A stretch of 64,000 nt of DNA from Semisulcospira habei (GCA_036245525.1 BTPG01000006.1:74940727-75004726); one strand, 5' to 3'; positions 34,803-46,658 are shown, counted from the stretch's first letter. Numbers and translations are program-made. The notes: generated by a model not told the origin, from the sequence alone.

Positions 34803-35234
34803 TGTAAAAGAAGTTCTCTTATATGGAGCAGAGACTTGGAGATTGACAAAAAAAACACAGTCAACAGAGTACAGACCTTCATAAACAGTTGCCTTAGAAG
34901 AATTTTGAAAATCCACTGGCCAGAGAAGATCAGCAACGTCAGACTCTGGGAGAGAACAGAGCAGATAACAGCAGAGAATGAAATTGGGCGAAGAAGATGG
35001 GGATGGATCGGTCACAGTCTGAGAAAGCCAGCTTCCAGTATCACTAGGCAGGCATTGTCATGGAACCCCCAGGGAAAGAGGAAAAGAGGTAGGCCGAGAA
35101 ACTCCTGGCGTCGAGACCTCCAAGCAGACATCAAGAGACTGGAGTAGAATCGAAGGAGAAGCACAGGACAGGAGTTGCTGGAGGTCTCTCGTCGACGGCC
35201 TATACCCGGGTAGGGGTGACAGGCGCAAGTAAGT
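34803..35234 (+). mobile_element. RTE-C 3' fragment with 12-bp target-site duplication, frames broken
   Basis: The repeat actggagcttga lies at 34791-34802 and 35235-35246. The insert is a second RTE-C copy beginning within [12 protein letters not shown]. An A-run near 34848 shifts the frame, after which the same [16 protein letters not shown] and [14 protein letters not shown] blocks are read (34836-35147). A second lesion near 35145 gives an early stop. The 3' end is a short TAAG-type tail. It is more decayed than the copy at 24360. Confidence 0.9.
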
Positions 35235-35267
35235 ACTGGAGCTTGAGGTGGGCCACGGTTTTAATAT

Positions 35268-35279
35268 ACCCCCCCCCCC

Positions 35280-35310
<31 letters not shown>

Positions 35311-35330
35311 CCGTACACACACACACACCC
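35268..35330. repeat. C-rich tract and (CA)n
   Basis: Poly-C then interrupted CA repeats. Confidence 0.92.
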
Positions 35331-35732
35331 TCTTTTTCTCTCTTTTCCCTCTTTTTCAACGTAGTTCAAGAATTTTACCGTAGGACTTCTTGTCCTCCTT
35401 GCTTTTTTATGTAAAAGCAAAAAAAAAAAAAAAAACGGCCCATTGAATCGATTTTTGCTAACGCTCTTCCTTGTTTTTCCACCTTTGGCAGGCTTCCTGT
35501 AAACGTCAAATCGCTCGCAAAGTTTTCTATCTGGGCACTTCCTGATCGCGTGCCAAGTGACCGTGCTACATAAGGACGAGAGGGCGAGATCACGTGTGTG
35601 GGATGCGGCCATCAACCGCCGGCCAGGTCTGAGTCGTGATCCTTAGCCTAATTTGTCGCAACAGCAGGCTAAAACTTCTGAACGTAGACCTGGCCCACTG
35701 GTTTCTGTCCACTCTCGAGGATGCAGTATGCC

Positions 35733-35941
35733 TTACCCTTCACTGCCTGTAGACGCACACTGCGATTTTGAAATCATTGTAAATCAGTCAAAGAGCCGCA
35801 CACGTCAAGAGGAACGTAAGTACAAAGTGATTTCAGCAAGAGGCATAGAGCCTCATGAGCTCCCGCTATTGCGGGGCCAATGAGGATCTATACCTCTTGC
35901 AGGTGGGTGCTGTTCGCGTCTTCTCGGCAGTAAAGGGGTTG
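35733..35941. mobile_element. HP-A in TTAA-type shell, ends mutated
   Basis: Ends ttacccttcactgcctg and ggcagtaaaggggttgaa keep the inverted termini; each TTAA has one change. Hairpin at 35835-35902. Confidence 0.83.
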
Positions 35942-36293
35942 AATCTGGCCGACGGCCGGTTCAGTACAGTTTTGTAGGCTAGGTCTGATGTCTTAGACCT
36001 GCCGGACGGTTTGATTCCCGATCGTGCATACGACTTCTGCTACGTTACAAGCGGAAGATAGACAGGGATGGAGCGAGTGAACATACACGTCTCGGCAGAA
36101 ACCCAGACTGGGCAAACAGGGAGCTGCAGAGGCAAAACAGGAAGAAAAGAACAGAAATCTTATTCTTGTTTGCGCTCTCACTCTCTTTCTCTATGCCAGT
36201 TTACGTTATTTTGTTTTGTAGTGTGTATCAAGGACAAGAATGAAAACAGGTCTGCGCACCTATTCTTTTATCCTTGGAAAATAAAGTTTCATT

Positions 36294-36296
<3 letters not shown>

Positions 36297-36359
<63 letters not shown>
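36297..36359. repeat. (CT)n microsatellite
   Basis: About 63 bp of pure CT. Confidence 0.97.
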
Positions 36360-36363
<4 letters not shown>

Positions 36364-36379
36364 AATGTCGGTGTTTCTA

Positions 36380-37270
36380 CGTGCATATTTGTGTCGTCGT
36401 TACGTGGTTGTCATTGTCGTAGTATGATGCAATCACACCAGACGCACGCACGTAGGGTTCTTGTAAAGAAACTTCACTCAGCTGCAACTCGTCACACGTG
36501 GCACAAGGTTGTAGACCACAATGGAGTAACAGTTCCAATAATATTTTATTGCAGCGATACGATCTCCGCACAATGCATCCACAAATGCACCAACACTGAT
36601 ACACTGTCTCCTCTACAATGCATCAACACTTTTGACGCACTGCGTCTCTCATACAATGCAAACACACATGCTTCCTAACACGATCTTTTATACTATTACA
36701 GATTTTCAGAATAATCGAGCAAATTCGCACAATACAACCAATCAGAAAAGAAAACGTAACCAAAACTCATTAATATTCATTTTTTAAAAAAAGAATGTTC
36801 TAGAAATAACTACAAATTTTCACTACCGTCTAGGCGTCTTTGATACAATGTTATGAAATGTTGCCAACAACTTTGACGTCATAAATGAGGTCACTAGAAA
36901 GATCGCGACCCTGCTCGAATCTTCCAGTCTAATGTAGGTCAAACTTTACAACATTGTAGCGAAACTACGCGTCACAACAAAAATCGATCGCAATTCTTCC
37001 TGCAAAAGAAAATGAATCCTACTAAAAAGGTACGTAATTCTTATCCAAAAAAAAAAAAAAAAAAAAAATTAATGAATATCGGATCTTTCCTATGATCAAC
37101 ACACACATGCTCTCAAAAGAATAACACAACCACAAACGTAACAGTCGTAGATGGAGCAACGGCAAGTTTGAAAACGGGTAACCACTAACTTTTACGGCAA
37201 GAAAATAAAGGTTGACTGGCCACTGGGCTCTCTCCTGCTGGGGTACTGACTTGTCTGTCTGTCGCATGCT
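36380..37270. other. No gene seen
   Basis: Imperfect repetition of acaatgcat phrases near 36570-36665 and a poly-A run at 37050-37068; no supported gene. Confidence 0.45.
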
Positions 37271-37278
37271 TTGTTCTT

Positions 37279-37494
37279 TTAATCCCTTCCCTGCCAGCGT
37301 ACGTACATTTTGTTTCTGAAATATGTTTTCACTGAACGACCAAAAGCCACAACAGTTCAAAGAACATCGGACGCAAAGTGGTCTCAGCAAGAGGCAAAGA
37401 TCCTCATGAGCCCCCGCAGTTCCGGGGGCTCATGAGGATCTATGCTTCCTGCAGTTAGATCGCGTTCACTTTTTATCAGCAGTGAAGGGGTTAA
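37279..37494. mobile_element. HP-A in TTAA shell (216 bp)
   Basis: TTAA at 37279-37282 and 37491-37494; termini ttaatcccttccctgcc and gcagtgaaggggttaa. Hairpin at 37386-37453 with the cagcaagaggca left edge shared by most shell copies. Confidence 0.92.
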
Positions 37495-37627
37495 CGCGTG
37501 GATTCATGAATGCAGTTCATCGAAGGGTTTAATATATTGTGTAGTGTTGTGTCAGGGCGGTGTGGAAGCGCGGAAGACCAAAGCTTTAAACCTTGTGCTA
37601 AATAAACGTGTCATTGTCACTATCATT

Positions 37628-37630
<3 letters not shown>

Positions 37631-37699
<69 letters not shown>

Positions 37700-37738
37700 A
37701 TTGAATCATTGACTCTCTCTCTCTCTCTCTCTCTCTCA
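37631..37738. repeat. (CT)n microsatellite, interrupted
   Basis: Two CT tracts separated by ttcattgaatcattga. The same tcaatgattcaatgaa-type sequence abuts the (GA)n at 41032-41129, so the microsatellite and its flank recur in opposite orientation. Confidence 0.95.
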
Positions 37739-37969
37739 GATTTAGCTTAGAGCTATGAATATCCACGCTATCTGAAGCTTGTGTAAACGATTGTTCGAAG
37801 CACGTATCTAATGCTATTACACTAGAAATAATGCAAATATCGCGCACGGCCGGTAAATACCTGCCTGTGCCAGCTCTACATGGATTAAAGGTGGGACATT
37901 TACCTTGAAATCCTACGCTCAAATCCTGAAACTTCTCTGCATGAGAGACAAAGATGACAAAATCCTGCT

Positions 37970-38037
37970 AGCAAGAGGCATAGATTCTCATGAGCCCCTG
38001 CAGCCGCAGGGGCTCATGAGAATCTATGCCTCTTGCT
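37970..38037. repeat. HP-A perfect palindrome (32-bp arms, 4-base loop)
   Basis: Arms agcaagaggcatagattctc… and …gagaatctatgcctcttgct pair without mismatch over 32 bases around agcc. No TTAA shell is visible nearby, unlike the copies at 34379 and 37279. Confidence 0.95.
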
Positions 38038-38637
38038 GACGGAAGATTCACGGACTAATCTGCTCGTATCATCCGACTGGAATGCAGAATCTGCAAACAC
38101 ATTCACAGTACGCGTGACAGTCCACCCCTCAGCAGCGATGCAGAGTTAAATTACCATGGGGGAAATCACTGTCTAATGAAGAATGTAAACCTGTGGAATA
38201 TGAACAGTTTCCATTCGTTTCACGCGTTGAAACAATAAAAATGGAACACCCGACCGCCAAACGTTTATTTATTGTAGGGTTTGGCGTTAAATTGGGTGTT
38301 CGGAAAGTGCGGGGTATCTACTTAACGTTGTCGTTTTAATTCGAGTCAGCACGGACAATGCGTCGTTACTATTTTTACGTATCTGCATTCAAACTCATTA
38401 ACTTGGCAAAACAAAATACCAGCGGTGTAATAAAACTACATACAGTAAAATCTGGGGCAAGGCGGACAACTGTGAAATGAGTGATCAATGACCTCCATCC
38501 GCCAAGAAAACACAGATGTAAAAGCCCACGACACCTCATATACGGACCCGGAGCCGAAATGGGCTGTTACACATGTATATCCCTGATCGCTAGAGAAGCA
38601 ATAGACAACGACAGTGACCATGGATACCAAGCGGAGT

Positions 38638-38713
38638 CAGCAAGAAGCACAGATACTCATGAACCCCAGCACCCGCACTTGCTGGGGCTCATGAGGATCT
38701 ATGCCTCTTGCAG
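38638..38713. repeat. HP-A hairpin with enlarged loop
   Basis: cagcaagaagcacagatact on the left and catgaggatctatgcctctt on the right; the inner stem ccccagca/tgctgggg is unlike other copies. Confidence 0.82.
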
Positions 38714-39012
38714 CTGGGTGGTCAAGGGGATAAGAAAAAAATTTACATCACGTGATGTCCCTTATACCAAGGATGCAAAAAAAAAAAGAAGAGAAAACAA
38801 TAGGTCCTTGTAAACGGTATATCATGACGTGAGGGCCGAAAAGCTATATAAAAGTTATATCTAACCAGCCGAATTAGTTGGTATTGTTCAAACGTAACGT
38901 GTCTTCCTACTTTATTTACTGGATCCCGATTTTTTTTTTCTTAAGCGAAAAGAAAAAAACGAAACAAATCTATAACTGCAACAAAACTAAAATGATATCA
39001 GGACAGAAAAGT

Positions 39013-39092
39013 TTAACTCATTCGAGACGTGCTGCATTCTGATGCGCGGCTAAAGCCGCGCATCAGAATGCAGCACGTTTCGAATGAGTTAA
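39013..39092. mobile_element. HP-G element, TTAA at both ends (80 bp, nearly all palindrome)
   Basis: ttaactcattcgagacgtgc at the left and gcacgtttcgaatgagttaa at the right pair with one mismatch; loop taaa. The entire element, including TTAA, is a foldback. Confidence 0.94.
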
Positions 39093-39119
39093 AGTTGCAT
39101 GTCCGGGACAACCTTTTAC

Positions 39120-39200
39120 TTCGTTGTAGGGAAGAACTGACAAAGATTTGGACCGAAGCGTATTGGGATTCGAACACGAACACGTGCGGTCGCATGTCTA
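39120..39200 (-). other. B-box-like sequence
   Basis: On the minus strand gtgttcgaatcccaatacg resembles an RNA polymerase III B box. No cloverleaf can be folded around it; possibly a SINE remnant. Confidence 0.15.
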
Positions 39201-39375
39201 AAGCATAATGAAGTGAACCCAAACATTGATACAGGACGCATCATCCCTAGACGAAGAAAGCCTTGGGATCCCTGTAAGGTCAAATCCATACTGACCTTGA
39301 CTCCAATAAAGTCTTGACTGATGAATGCGCGGGGCAAACAAATCAAGAGAGAAGTATGAGGTCTGCCATGCCAAG

Positions 39376-39383
39376 TCTCTCTC

Positions 39384-39426
<43 letters not shown>
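39376..39426. repeat. (GA)n microsatellite with CT head
   Basis: tctctctctagagagagag makes a short palindrome at the left end of the tract. Confidence 0.95.
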
Positions 39427-39429
<3 letters not shown>

Positions 39430-39597
39430 TACATATTTATCTGCGAAATATTTGCTTCAATTAAGTTCTAACAGTCCCGCTAAGGATGAAGTCACCTAGA
39501 AAAAAAAATGTCGGCACTAAAACAACCAGTTAACATTATTATTTTTTTCAAAATCTAATCTACCGCGCACGTAAAAATAAAGAAGAAAATCAGCCGA

Positions 39598-39812
39598 TTA
39601 CCCCTTCAGCCCTGACACATTACAACGGTAGATAGATCGACCATGACAGTTCAAGGGTGGTGTTGGAACAGCTTGGCACCTCAAAGCGCCATGCTATTCT
39701 GGCAACAATTCATCTCGCCATTTTGGCACCGCCCTAACAGTTGAAATAAAATGGTCGATCCATCTCCTGAACTGTTACAAAATGCAGGGACAGTCAGACC
39801 TCAAAGTGTTAA
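39598..39812. mobile_element. HP-D element, diverged
   Basis: Left end ttaccccttcagccctga, right end cctcaaagtgttaa. The stem tcgaccatgacagttcaagg has extra material in the loop region (39700-39755). Confidence 0.8.
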
Positions 39813-39850
39813 ATGGACTTTAGTCGCTTAATCTTAACTTCATTATCCAT

Positions 39851-39957
39851 TTAACCCCGAAGCCCTACCGCAGGAAGCCTGAAGGCGCCAAGCTAATCTG
39901 GCACTATCCTTGAATTATCATGGTCGACCCATCTCCTGCAACTGGCCGAGGGGTTAA
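39851..39957. mobile_element. HP-D solo arm bounded by TTAA at both ends (107 bp)
   Basis: Starts ttaaccccgaagcccta and ends ggccgaggggttaa; between them only the right arm (ggcgccaagctaatctgg through catggtcgacccatctcc) is present. Confidence 0.87.
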
Positions 39958-40256
39958 ATGAGTTAAACTCTTACCCTCAAAGCCATCCACGCGTCCATTC
40001 CAATCACCACATCGACGTACATGTGTATGAAGTCATGACTCCAAATAGACCACAGGCGAATTCCAGTCGCAGTTTCACCCAGCGTGTATGCCGCCTAACC
40101 GAGGACAGTACGGCGCTTGACGAAACCCACCAGAAAGCCCCACAGACCGCAACTAGCATCCAATTCCATCGAAATCGCTACTTCGACAAATCGGTGCGTT
40201 AAACCCAATGTCCTGCAAAACCCCACTGAGTGCAGTCAACATCGACCAAAATTAAT

Positions 40257-40325
40257 GTGAGTTGGTCTCTGAATATGGACCTTACGGCTGAAGGCCGTAA
40301 GGTCCAAAATCAGAGACCAGCTCAC
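40257..40325. repeat. HP-B palindrome
   Basis: tatggaccttacggct and ggccgtaaggtccaaaatca with ends gtgagttggtctctga and cagagaccagctcac; the ends have changed in concert relative to other copies (gtgag/ctcac). Confidence 0.9.
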
Positions 40326-40419
40326 CAATTCTATCCAATCACCACTTGGCCGAATCACTGCATTACATTAGAAGTCGCGTGAAACCCCACAGTGCACGCT
40401 GTCAACATCGACGAAACGA

Positions 40420-40530
40420 GTGCTGGGCTGCGATTTTCGACCTAACGGCGTTTACTGGTGAACTGGTCTGTGATTCTTGGATCCTCGGCTTTTTGTAAGT
40501 AAGGTTCAAACCCACAGAGCAGTTGTCAAA
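40420..40530. repeat. HP-B remnants, two left arms
   Basis: gtgctgggctgcgattttcg followed by actggtctgtgattcttgga; right arm weak (caaacccacagagcag). Confidence 0.5.
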
Positions 40531-40618
40531 TGCGTTTTGTCAGTCATCAAATCAAGTCCCCTGCAAAATAGGCCCTTGCACTTGCGGTTAGCATGACACA
40601 TTCTGGCTTCAAGTAACC

Positions 40619-40866
40619 TTAACCCTTTAACTCCAGTGCGTACAGCGGGAGATGGATGGACCGTGACAGTTCAAGGGTAGTGCCTGATTAGCTTGGCGCC
40701 GAGCAAATCAGGCACTAACCTTGCAATACCATGTTCCATCTATCTCCCGCGACTTTTCAAGTCACGTTCAGCTAACGATTCAAAGAATGTAACACGCGAG
40801 ACGCCAAACTAATCGAGCTAAATCTCTAAGGTATCCTGGTCCATCCATTTCCCGCGACAAGTCACG
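40619..40866. mobile_element. HP-D element with an extra right arm
   Basis: Starts ttaaccctttaactcc; hairpin 40649-40752 (gagatggatggaccgtgaca … catctatctcccgcgac). A second right-arm-like block (gccaaactaatcgagct … catttcccgcgacaagtcac) follows at 40801-40866. Confidence 0.72.
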
Positions 40867-40895
40867 CTAACACATTCGAGACGTGCCGCACACGG
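40866..40895. repeat. HP-G solo left arm
   Basis: cacattcgagacgtgccgc without a partner. Confidence 0.6.
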
Positions 40896-41026
40896 AAACG
40901 AGGCTCTATTGAGTGAACAGACGCTACTAATATACAGGTACCTTGGCCGTGGAACTGAAGGAGGCGACTAAGCCGCTGGCCACACCCCAAGACTTGAGTG
41001 GATGCTTCAGATATTGAGATAGATCG

Positions 41027-41131
<105 letters not shown>

Positions 41132-41149
41132 CAATGATTCAATGAAGCT

Positions 41150-42410
41150 TTATTTATCAACGGTTGAGGCATTGACATCGTCACAGACATAGCCATTTTT
41201 CAAACCTGCCCTTGCTACAAAACTACGAGACAATATACACAAAACTAAGTTTATAGTTACATGTAAATGAAACAAAAACATTGCTAGTTTAGGGAAAAAA
41301 AAGTCGCATGATGATCTCACACTCCTAAACACATACACACGCTCCATCACACACGCACACAGAATTTATAACTGGGAGCAAACGTAATCAGATGTACAGG
41401 GCAGTATATATTTCACAGCGTAATGATTACGATTGCTTCGAGAAGTACTTGAAAAGACTGATTTTGAAACGGGCTAGAGAGGAAGCGGATTTCACATAAT
41501 CAGGAAGCGTGTTCAAAGTCTGCGTTCCTGAGAATGACAAACTAGATTTGTATAATCAAGTCTTGTTTTGGGGACTAAGAAAAGTTGCCTAATATTACCA
41601 AGCCTAGATTCCGACTTAGATAAGAGTTGTGATATATTCTGGTATTTCCTGATTCCACACTTTGAACATAAAAATAGCCTTATTAGAGAGAGAGAGAGGG
41701 GGGAGGGGTGGGCGGGGGCAGGGTTACTGTGATCAAAAGTGCGTGTGTGTTTGTATATGCATGCCAGGAAGAACCACAGCATTTCAACACTTTCTGTCTG
41801 CAACAGCACGGTGAATCTTTGTTTTGTTTTGTTTTTTTCCGTTTTTGAAATCCTCATAATCGTCGACTGCACGTCTCTATCAGTATTACGGACAATTTAG
41901 CACATCAAGAATTATGTCAAATAATCCTATACACACATAATACTACTTTGTCTGAAACCTCAAGTGAAGTTTAGCGGTCTATCGACTTTACAACGTAAAG
42001 ACCAGACTCGCGCTTTCCAAGCACATGGCAGTTCGCAATAACAAAGTCAAGTCTTGAAGTGATCCCATTGTAGCCTTGCAAAATCGATATCCACCGGAAT
42101 CCCCGCTATTAAAGCCATGTGACTCGGCCTTCAGGGTTGTTCACAGGTGGCCAAACATTGAGTTAAATGAAGGGAGACGGCTGAGAACGAATGACCAGAG
42201 TGATGCCTTGCATTTGGTTGGATATTAGAGATCAATACTTTACACTTTATATACTGACTAGCAATATAAATGTGCCATCATCCGAGTCATCGGAAACAGA
42301 CTAGAATGATGTCGCATTTCTTTTGCCCGTCAGTATACGTACATTGTGAAATCACCTTCTCGAGATACGCCTGTGATGCTTTGTGTCCTTTTCTGACGTG
42401 TGGCCGTACG
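41150..42410. other. No gene seen
   Basis: No hairpin family member or convincing exon found; a GA/GGGAGG tract lies at 41687-41720. Confidence 0.4.
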
Positions 42411-42414
42411 ACCA

Positions 42415-42486
42415 TTCAACCCTTTGACTGCTACTGACAATACCTTTTCCGCCGAACAGGTATCGCCAGCAGCAATCAAGGGATTA
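42415..42486. mobile_element. HP-O element
   Basis: ttcaaccctttgactgctac on the left and gcagcaatcaagggattaa on the right, with tgacaatacc/ggtatcgcca stem. Terminal cccttTGACTGC resembles the other TTAA-shell termini. Confidence 0.72.
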
Positions 42487-42836
42487 ATTCACTTCGAACG
42501 TAAAAGGGGGTGGAGCTTGGATCCAGATACGCAGCTAAAGGGTAGAGTATACTCTGCTCGGGTCCTCCAGCGCCGATCAACCATGATAGCTCAATTAGCC
42601 TGATTAGTCCGGTGGATGGGGTTGATACATCTCGAGACATGTCGGCTATTCAAAAATGCTAGTCAAGTAGCAGCGACAAAGCTACGAAATAAATCAAAAG
42701 CAGAAGCTTCAGAACGGGTGAAACGTTGGAGGTCTAAACAAAAACAAAATGTCGAATGAACATTACCCATTTCGTATCTAAGCTTTAACGTTTCTACAGC
42801 GTTACAATTTAAAGGAATGGATTAATCGAGTAACCA

Positions 42837-42901
42837 TTAAACTCCCAGACTAAATGACTTCCATTCTATCGAATGGAAGTCATTTAGTTCCGAGAGTTTA
42901 A
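42837..42901. mobile_element. HP-J element, TTAA at both ends (65 bp)
   Basis: ttaaactcccagactaaatg and catttagttccgagagtttaa (20 shown: atttagttccgagagtttaa) with exact inner arms gacttccattc/gaatggaagtc and loop tatc. Single member in this window. Confidence 0.9.
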
Positions 42902-43241
42902 GAGTTAAAAAGCAACACAATTATGTTCACACATATGTACATAGGCTGGGGTACATGAATGCCACTGTCATAGTACAGTACTTAGAAATGTGTTTGAACG
43001 ACGTTAATCAATGTGCAGTGTTTGTTTCTTTTTTTAGCTGTAAAACAAGACGAGGTCATGTTTTACAGCGACTAATAGAAACCAATACCCCTGACTGTAC
43101 TCTGACACCCGGCAATAGCTGATCACAAGATAATAAAATCGTGACAATACATTGTTGATATATATCGCAAATCGCATTTCCTCATCAGCAATACCGAATC
43201 GTCATCCAGTTATTATATCTCGGCTTTCTTGATTTGCCTCT

Positions 43242-43309
43242 GCGTGCTGATCTGTGAGTTTGATCTGACGGCTGACTAGTGTAAATCTAACATTACAGAC
43301 CAGCACCCG
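43242..43309. repeat. HP-B hairpin, degenerate
   Basis: cgtgctgatctgtgagtttg and aacattacagaccagcac; middle diverged. Confidence 0.7.
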
Positions 43310-43457
43310 TATCTCAAGCATTACAGGTCACTGTATCGGACACTATTAATTGTCTAATCGTGATTAAGCATGCAGCAACGCCTGGTTTACAACGGCATAC
43401 CACAATGTATACACAACCACTACCACAATACTTTCTTTCATAGGATGCAAAGCTATT

Positions 43458-43560
43458 TTAACCCCTTCACTGCCGGAAAATGCGATCACCACCGAAATGC
43501 AAGAGGCAACGAACCTCAAAAGTCCTCGCAGATGCGGGGGGTCATGAGGTCCTTCCAGTG
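43458..43560. mobile_element. HP-A shell, left end only
   Basis: ttaaccccttcactgccgg is a clean shell terminus; the hairpin (43497-43556, gcaagaggcaacgaacctc) is decayed and no right terminus is found. Confidence 0.65.
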
Positions 43561-44800
43561 CGTTGAATTCAGTGACACTAGACATCTCTCCAGGGACATT
43601 ACATTCCCAGACATCAAAACTCCCATCATGTAAAGGCCTATCAACGGAATGAATATCCATAAAGTAAATAATTTACGCTATAGATGTTGATTCAGTTGCT
43701 TATAATTCTACGGTTATATGATAGTACTGCAGTTCGCTCAGTCACGAATAATCATAACTCCTGACAGAACGAATTGCAATTTTATTCTATAACCGAAAGA
43801 TTTGCCTGCAGCCATGCTCTTTACTTGATGCAGGTATTACTCAATATGAATCTTCTGACTCTTACAACATGTCCGCCGTGAAGCAGACAGGGGCGGGGTG
43901 GGCGGTGGTTATAATGATTTCACGCAGATATCAGGACCAATCTGTCATCAAGTCAAAAACTGTATTTATCCCATGAAGGGGCAATTCGAGTTTGGACGGG
44001 ATAGACAGGTCTAGTGGGTGCACGCTCTAGGGGAAAGATACCGACAAAAGATAGCACGATATCGTGATGTCACATACCGACGACTCAGGGTCTAGCGAGG
44101 CTAAACAGCAATAAGGAAAAGAATAAACATGTTGAAGAAAACAACAGCCAATTATTATCATGTGGCGCATGGCGTAGCGTGGCCATGCCCAACTCAAATA
44201 AGAATATAACTGGAGAAAAAGACAGCACACGTAAAAACAAAACTGTGACGAAAGAGGAGAGGGGGTGGGAGGAGGTATACATCCGCTGCCAGTTTTCGTG
44301 ATTTGTGATGAACTATTGTCCGACATTGCTTAACGAAACTTGTCTTGAATCGCGACAATATCTATGGTTCAAGAAATGTTTGCTAATATATTTTTTTTAA
44401 AATGCATGGACGCGAATCAGCCCGTCTTTTTTTTTTTTTTTTTTTTTTTGTCTTAGAATTATTCAGTCACGCTAATGCGGCTTCAAATGCAAACGAAACA
44501 CCAAAACGAAAAATCTAACTGCAAACGATCCTCAGGCAAAAACAATATGCGTCTATAGTGATGAACATATTCCAATCTTCCAAACGTGACGCGCAGACTT
44601 CCAACACAGGAAGCAATGCATGACAGACCTTGGAAACAATGCATCAAAGAGGAAGCAATGCATCACAAACCCAAGGACGCAAGAGAAGAAAACTGCACTT
44701 CCTTATTAACTTTGTCGGTTCACTTGACATGACACACTCTAAACCTGTACAAATAACGACCAGAAAATGTAGTTTATACTCAAAGAAAACACTTTCTATG
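43560..44800. other. No gene seen
   Basis: Poly-T tract at about 44428-44449; otherwise unremarkable sequence with short frames. Confidence 0.4.
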
Positions 44801-44801
44801 A

Positions 44802-44849
44802 ATGCTGGTCTGTGACGTATAACCGGTCCCAGATCACACACCAGCAAAC
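44802..44849. repeat. HP-B hairpin, shortened
   Basis: atgctggtctgtgacg and cccagatcacacaccagc; it ends one base before the TTAA of the next HP-C element. Confidence 0.75.
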
Positions 44850-44850
44850 A

Positions 44851-44942
44851 TTAACCCTTCACGTGTCGGTAGCGGGTTTAGTCGCGATGATTCCTTCAGC
44901 AATCATCGCCACTAAACCTGCTAACGACACTCAAAAGGTTAA
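44851..44942. mobile_element. HP-C element, TTAA at both ends (92 bp)
   Basis: ttaacccttcacgtgtcgg to cactcaaaaggttaa, with gtcgcgatgattcc and gcaatcatcgccac core around ttca. A good full-length HP-C reference. Confidence 0.93.
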
Positions 44943-45260
44943 GAAAGGTTACGCATGCTGTCTATGGACAGACATTGCACTTTCTGAGAAATTACACTTC
45001 GCCAGTTTATTGAGGCGTTGCGACAATAATGATTGTAATATCGGCGTCCATGACTCATCCTTGACATGAATACGATCGTGCAATAATAATTTAAAATAAT
45101 GCGGAGCTGGTTGATGGTCACAGTGATAGACGCACCCAGACCAGCAATACCATTACAACGGCCGCTGTCATGTTGTTTGCTTTATTGTTTATTTATTTAT
45201 TGTTTGTTTCTTTGTTTTTGAAGTTAGGGTTTTGTTTCGTTGTGTATATCTGCGGTTAAC

Positions 45261-45337
45261 AACTCATTCAAGACGTGCCGCATCCGGATACGCGGCAATA
45301 AGCCGCGTATCCGGATGCGGCACGTCTCGAATGAGTT
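45261..45337. mobile_element. HP-G element, near-perfect palindrome
   Basis: aactcattcaagacgtgccg and cggcacgtctcgaatgagtt pair with one mismatch; inner stem catccggatacgcggc/gccgcgtatccggatg, loop aataa. TTAA occurs at 45256-45259 and 45336-45339. Confidence 0.93.
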
Positions 45338-45352
45338 AATTCTCGTGATTAC

Positions 45353-45564
45353 CTTTCTTGCTGGTGGTCAGCGATTCCCCGGCGTGTTTGGACAGCCATG
45401 TCAAGATGATGTCTCTTTTGACGTCTATAGATTTCTTAGTGATGATGCCCTTGTTATCGCCAGTGATCCCCAACGCTTCTCGCTCTTTGTTCTTCCTCCG
45501 GATCAGCGTGTTACAGTCCGAGACAACCATCTTTTGCTTCGCACAATAAACGCCGCTACACAAT
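45353..45564 (-). CDS. Candidate internal exon, protein unknown
   Basis: On the minus strand an open frame of ~70 codons lies between a possible acceptor (ctattctcag before 45564) and a possible donor (aaag then gtaatc at 45352). The encoded segment includes CNTLIRRKNKEREALG and KKSIDVKRDIILTWLSKH, a charged, codon-like sequence free of repeats. I do not recognise the family. The phase at the donor (one base over) is compatible with continued splicing. The HP-G element sits immediately downstream in what would be the intron. Chance is a real alternative. Confidence 0.27.
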
Positions 45565-45569
45565 CTGAG

Positions 45570-46640
45570 AATAGATGCTTAGCTGGTGCGGACTTCATGA
45601 AATGAATGTTTCTTCATGATGGCAAAGTGGAGACATTGATCATGCACTACTAAAAAGTGAATAACAATAATGGGACGAAATGCCTCCAAACTGCACTCTT
45701 GTCGGGAACTCTTCCGTGTAAATGTCTTCGAAGAAGATAAACGTTCTTGAAAACATAGGTGATGTCGGTCTAAAACTCCATTAATGTATCTGAACAAGAT
45801 CGGTGGAATCCGTCCTCAAAGAGAAATGATCAGGTCAGACGTCTGCAGTGTTCTTCTTCCAAAATGACTATTCACTGAGTTTCAAACATTCACAGCACAA
45901 CAACCAGTAATGAAATGAAAGAGGAACTATTTACAGTTTTAGTCACACCAAATCAACACCTCTTTCGTCCGTACAGAACCACAAACCGACAGGCAAGTCC
46001 TCTAGTGGGGCGTTCGTGATTATTCCCCGATTCACAAGTGGCTGCGAAGATCCTCATGTGGTTGACGAAAAAAAGTTCAAACATAGGCGTCTAAAGAAAA
46101 AAAAATTGGCTTCACAATGATTCTACCTTGATGTTGGACGACTGTGACAGGACAAGGTTAAATTTCAACCATATGGCCACCTAGTTGTATGGCGAATGAC
46201 TGCTGATCGTTCAAACTGGAAATACACAGAGTGAAATGTACAGGACACTGATAGCAGTTCTTGCCCATGAACGAGTGATGCTCTGAGTTTTCAACGTAGA
46301 GAGTCCCTGGGAACCATCACCACAAATGTGGACAATGACCAGACAATGGGCTCTTCTCCGACGGCCTTCTCGACCAGAATTCTGGTCAAGGCGAAGCAAA
46401 TCGTGCGAAGAATACCGGAGCTGCCTCTTGCTCCACTGCTCACAATGGTCCTCTGTCCTCACAAAAACAGAACTAGGTCAGCCTCAGTATTGCGCGCGCC
46501 CGTCATCTATGATGTGATGCTGGCCTTAGCAGCCTACTCAGCGGCAACCCCAAGTAACCAGACTAATACGTCAACCATACACAGCCGAAATTGTATGCTG
46601 TAATGCGAACAAGTGTCTAGCTCTCGCATGGATGCCACGT
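45570..46640. other. No supported gene
   Basis: Around 46281-46460 two strands carry short codon-like frames (minus: TICFALTRILVEKAVGEEP), but no splice pair could be defended. Otherwise unremarkable. Confidence 0.3.
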
Positions 46641-46658
46641 TGAGCAAAAGGTATTCCA

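Noticed and set aside
37970..38037. microRNA precursor
   Set aside because: The stem is perfectly paired and belongs to a multi-copy repeat family; real precursors have bulges and are usually single-copy.
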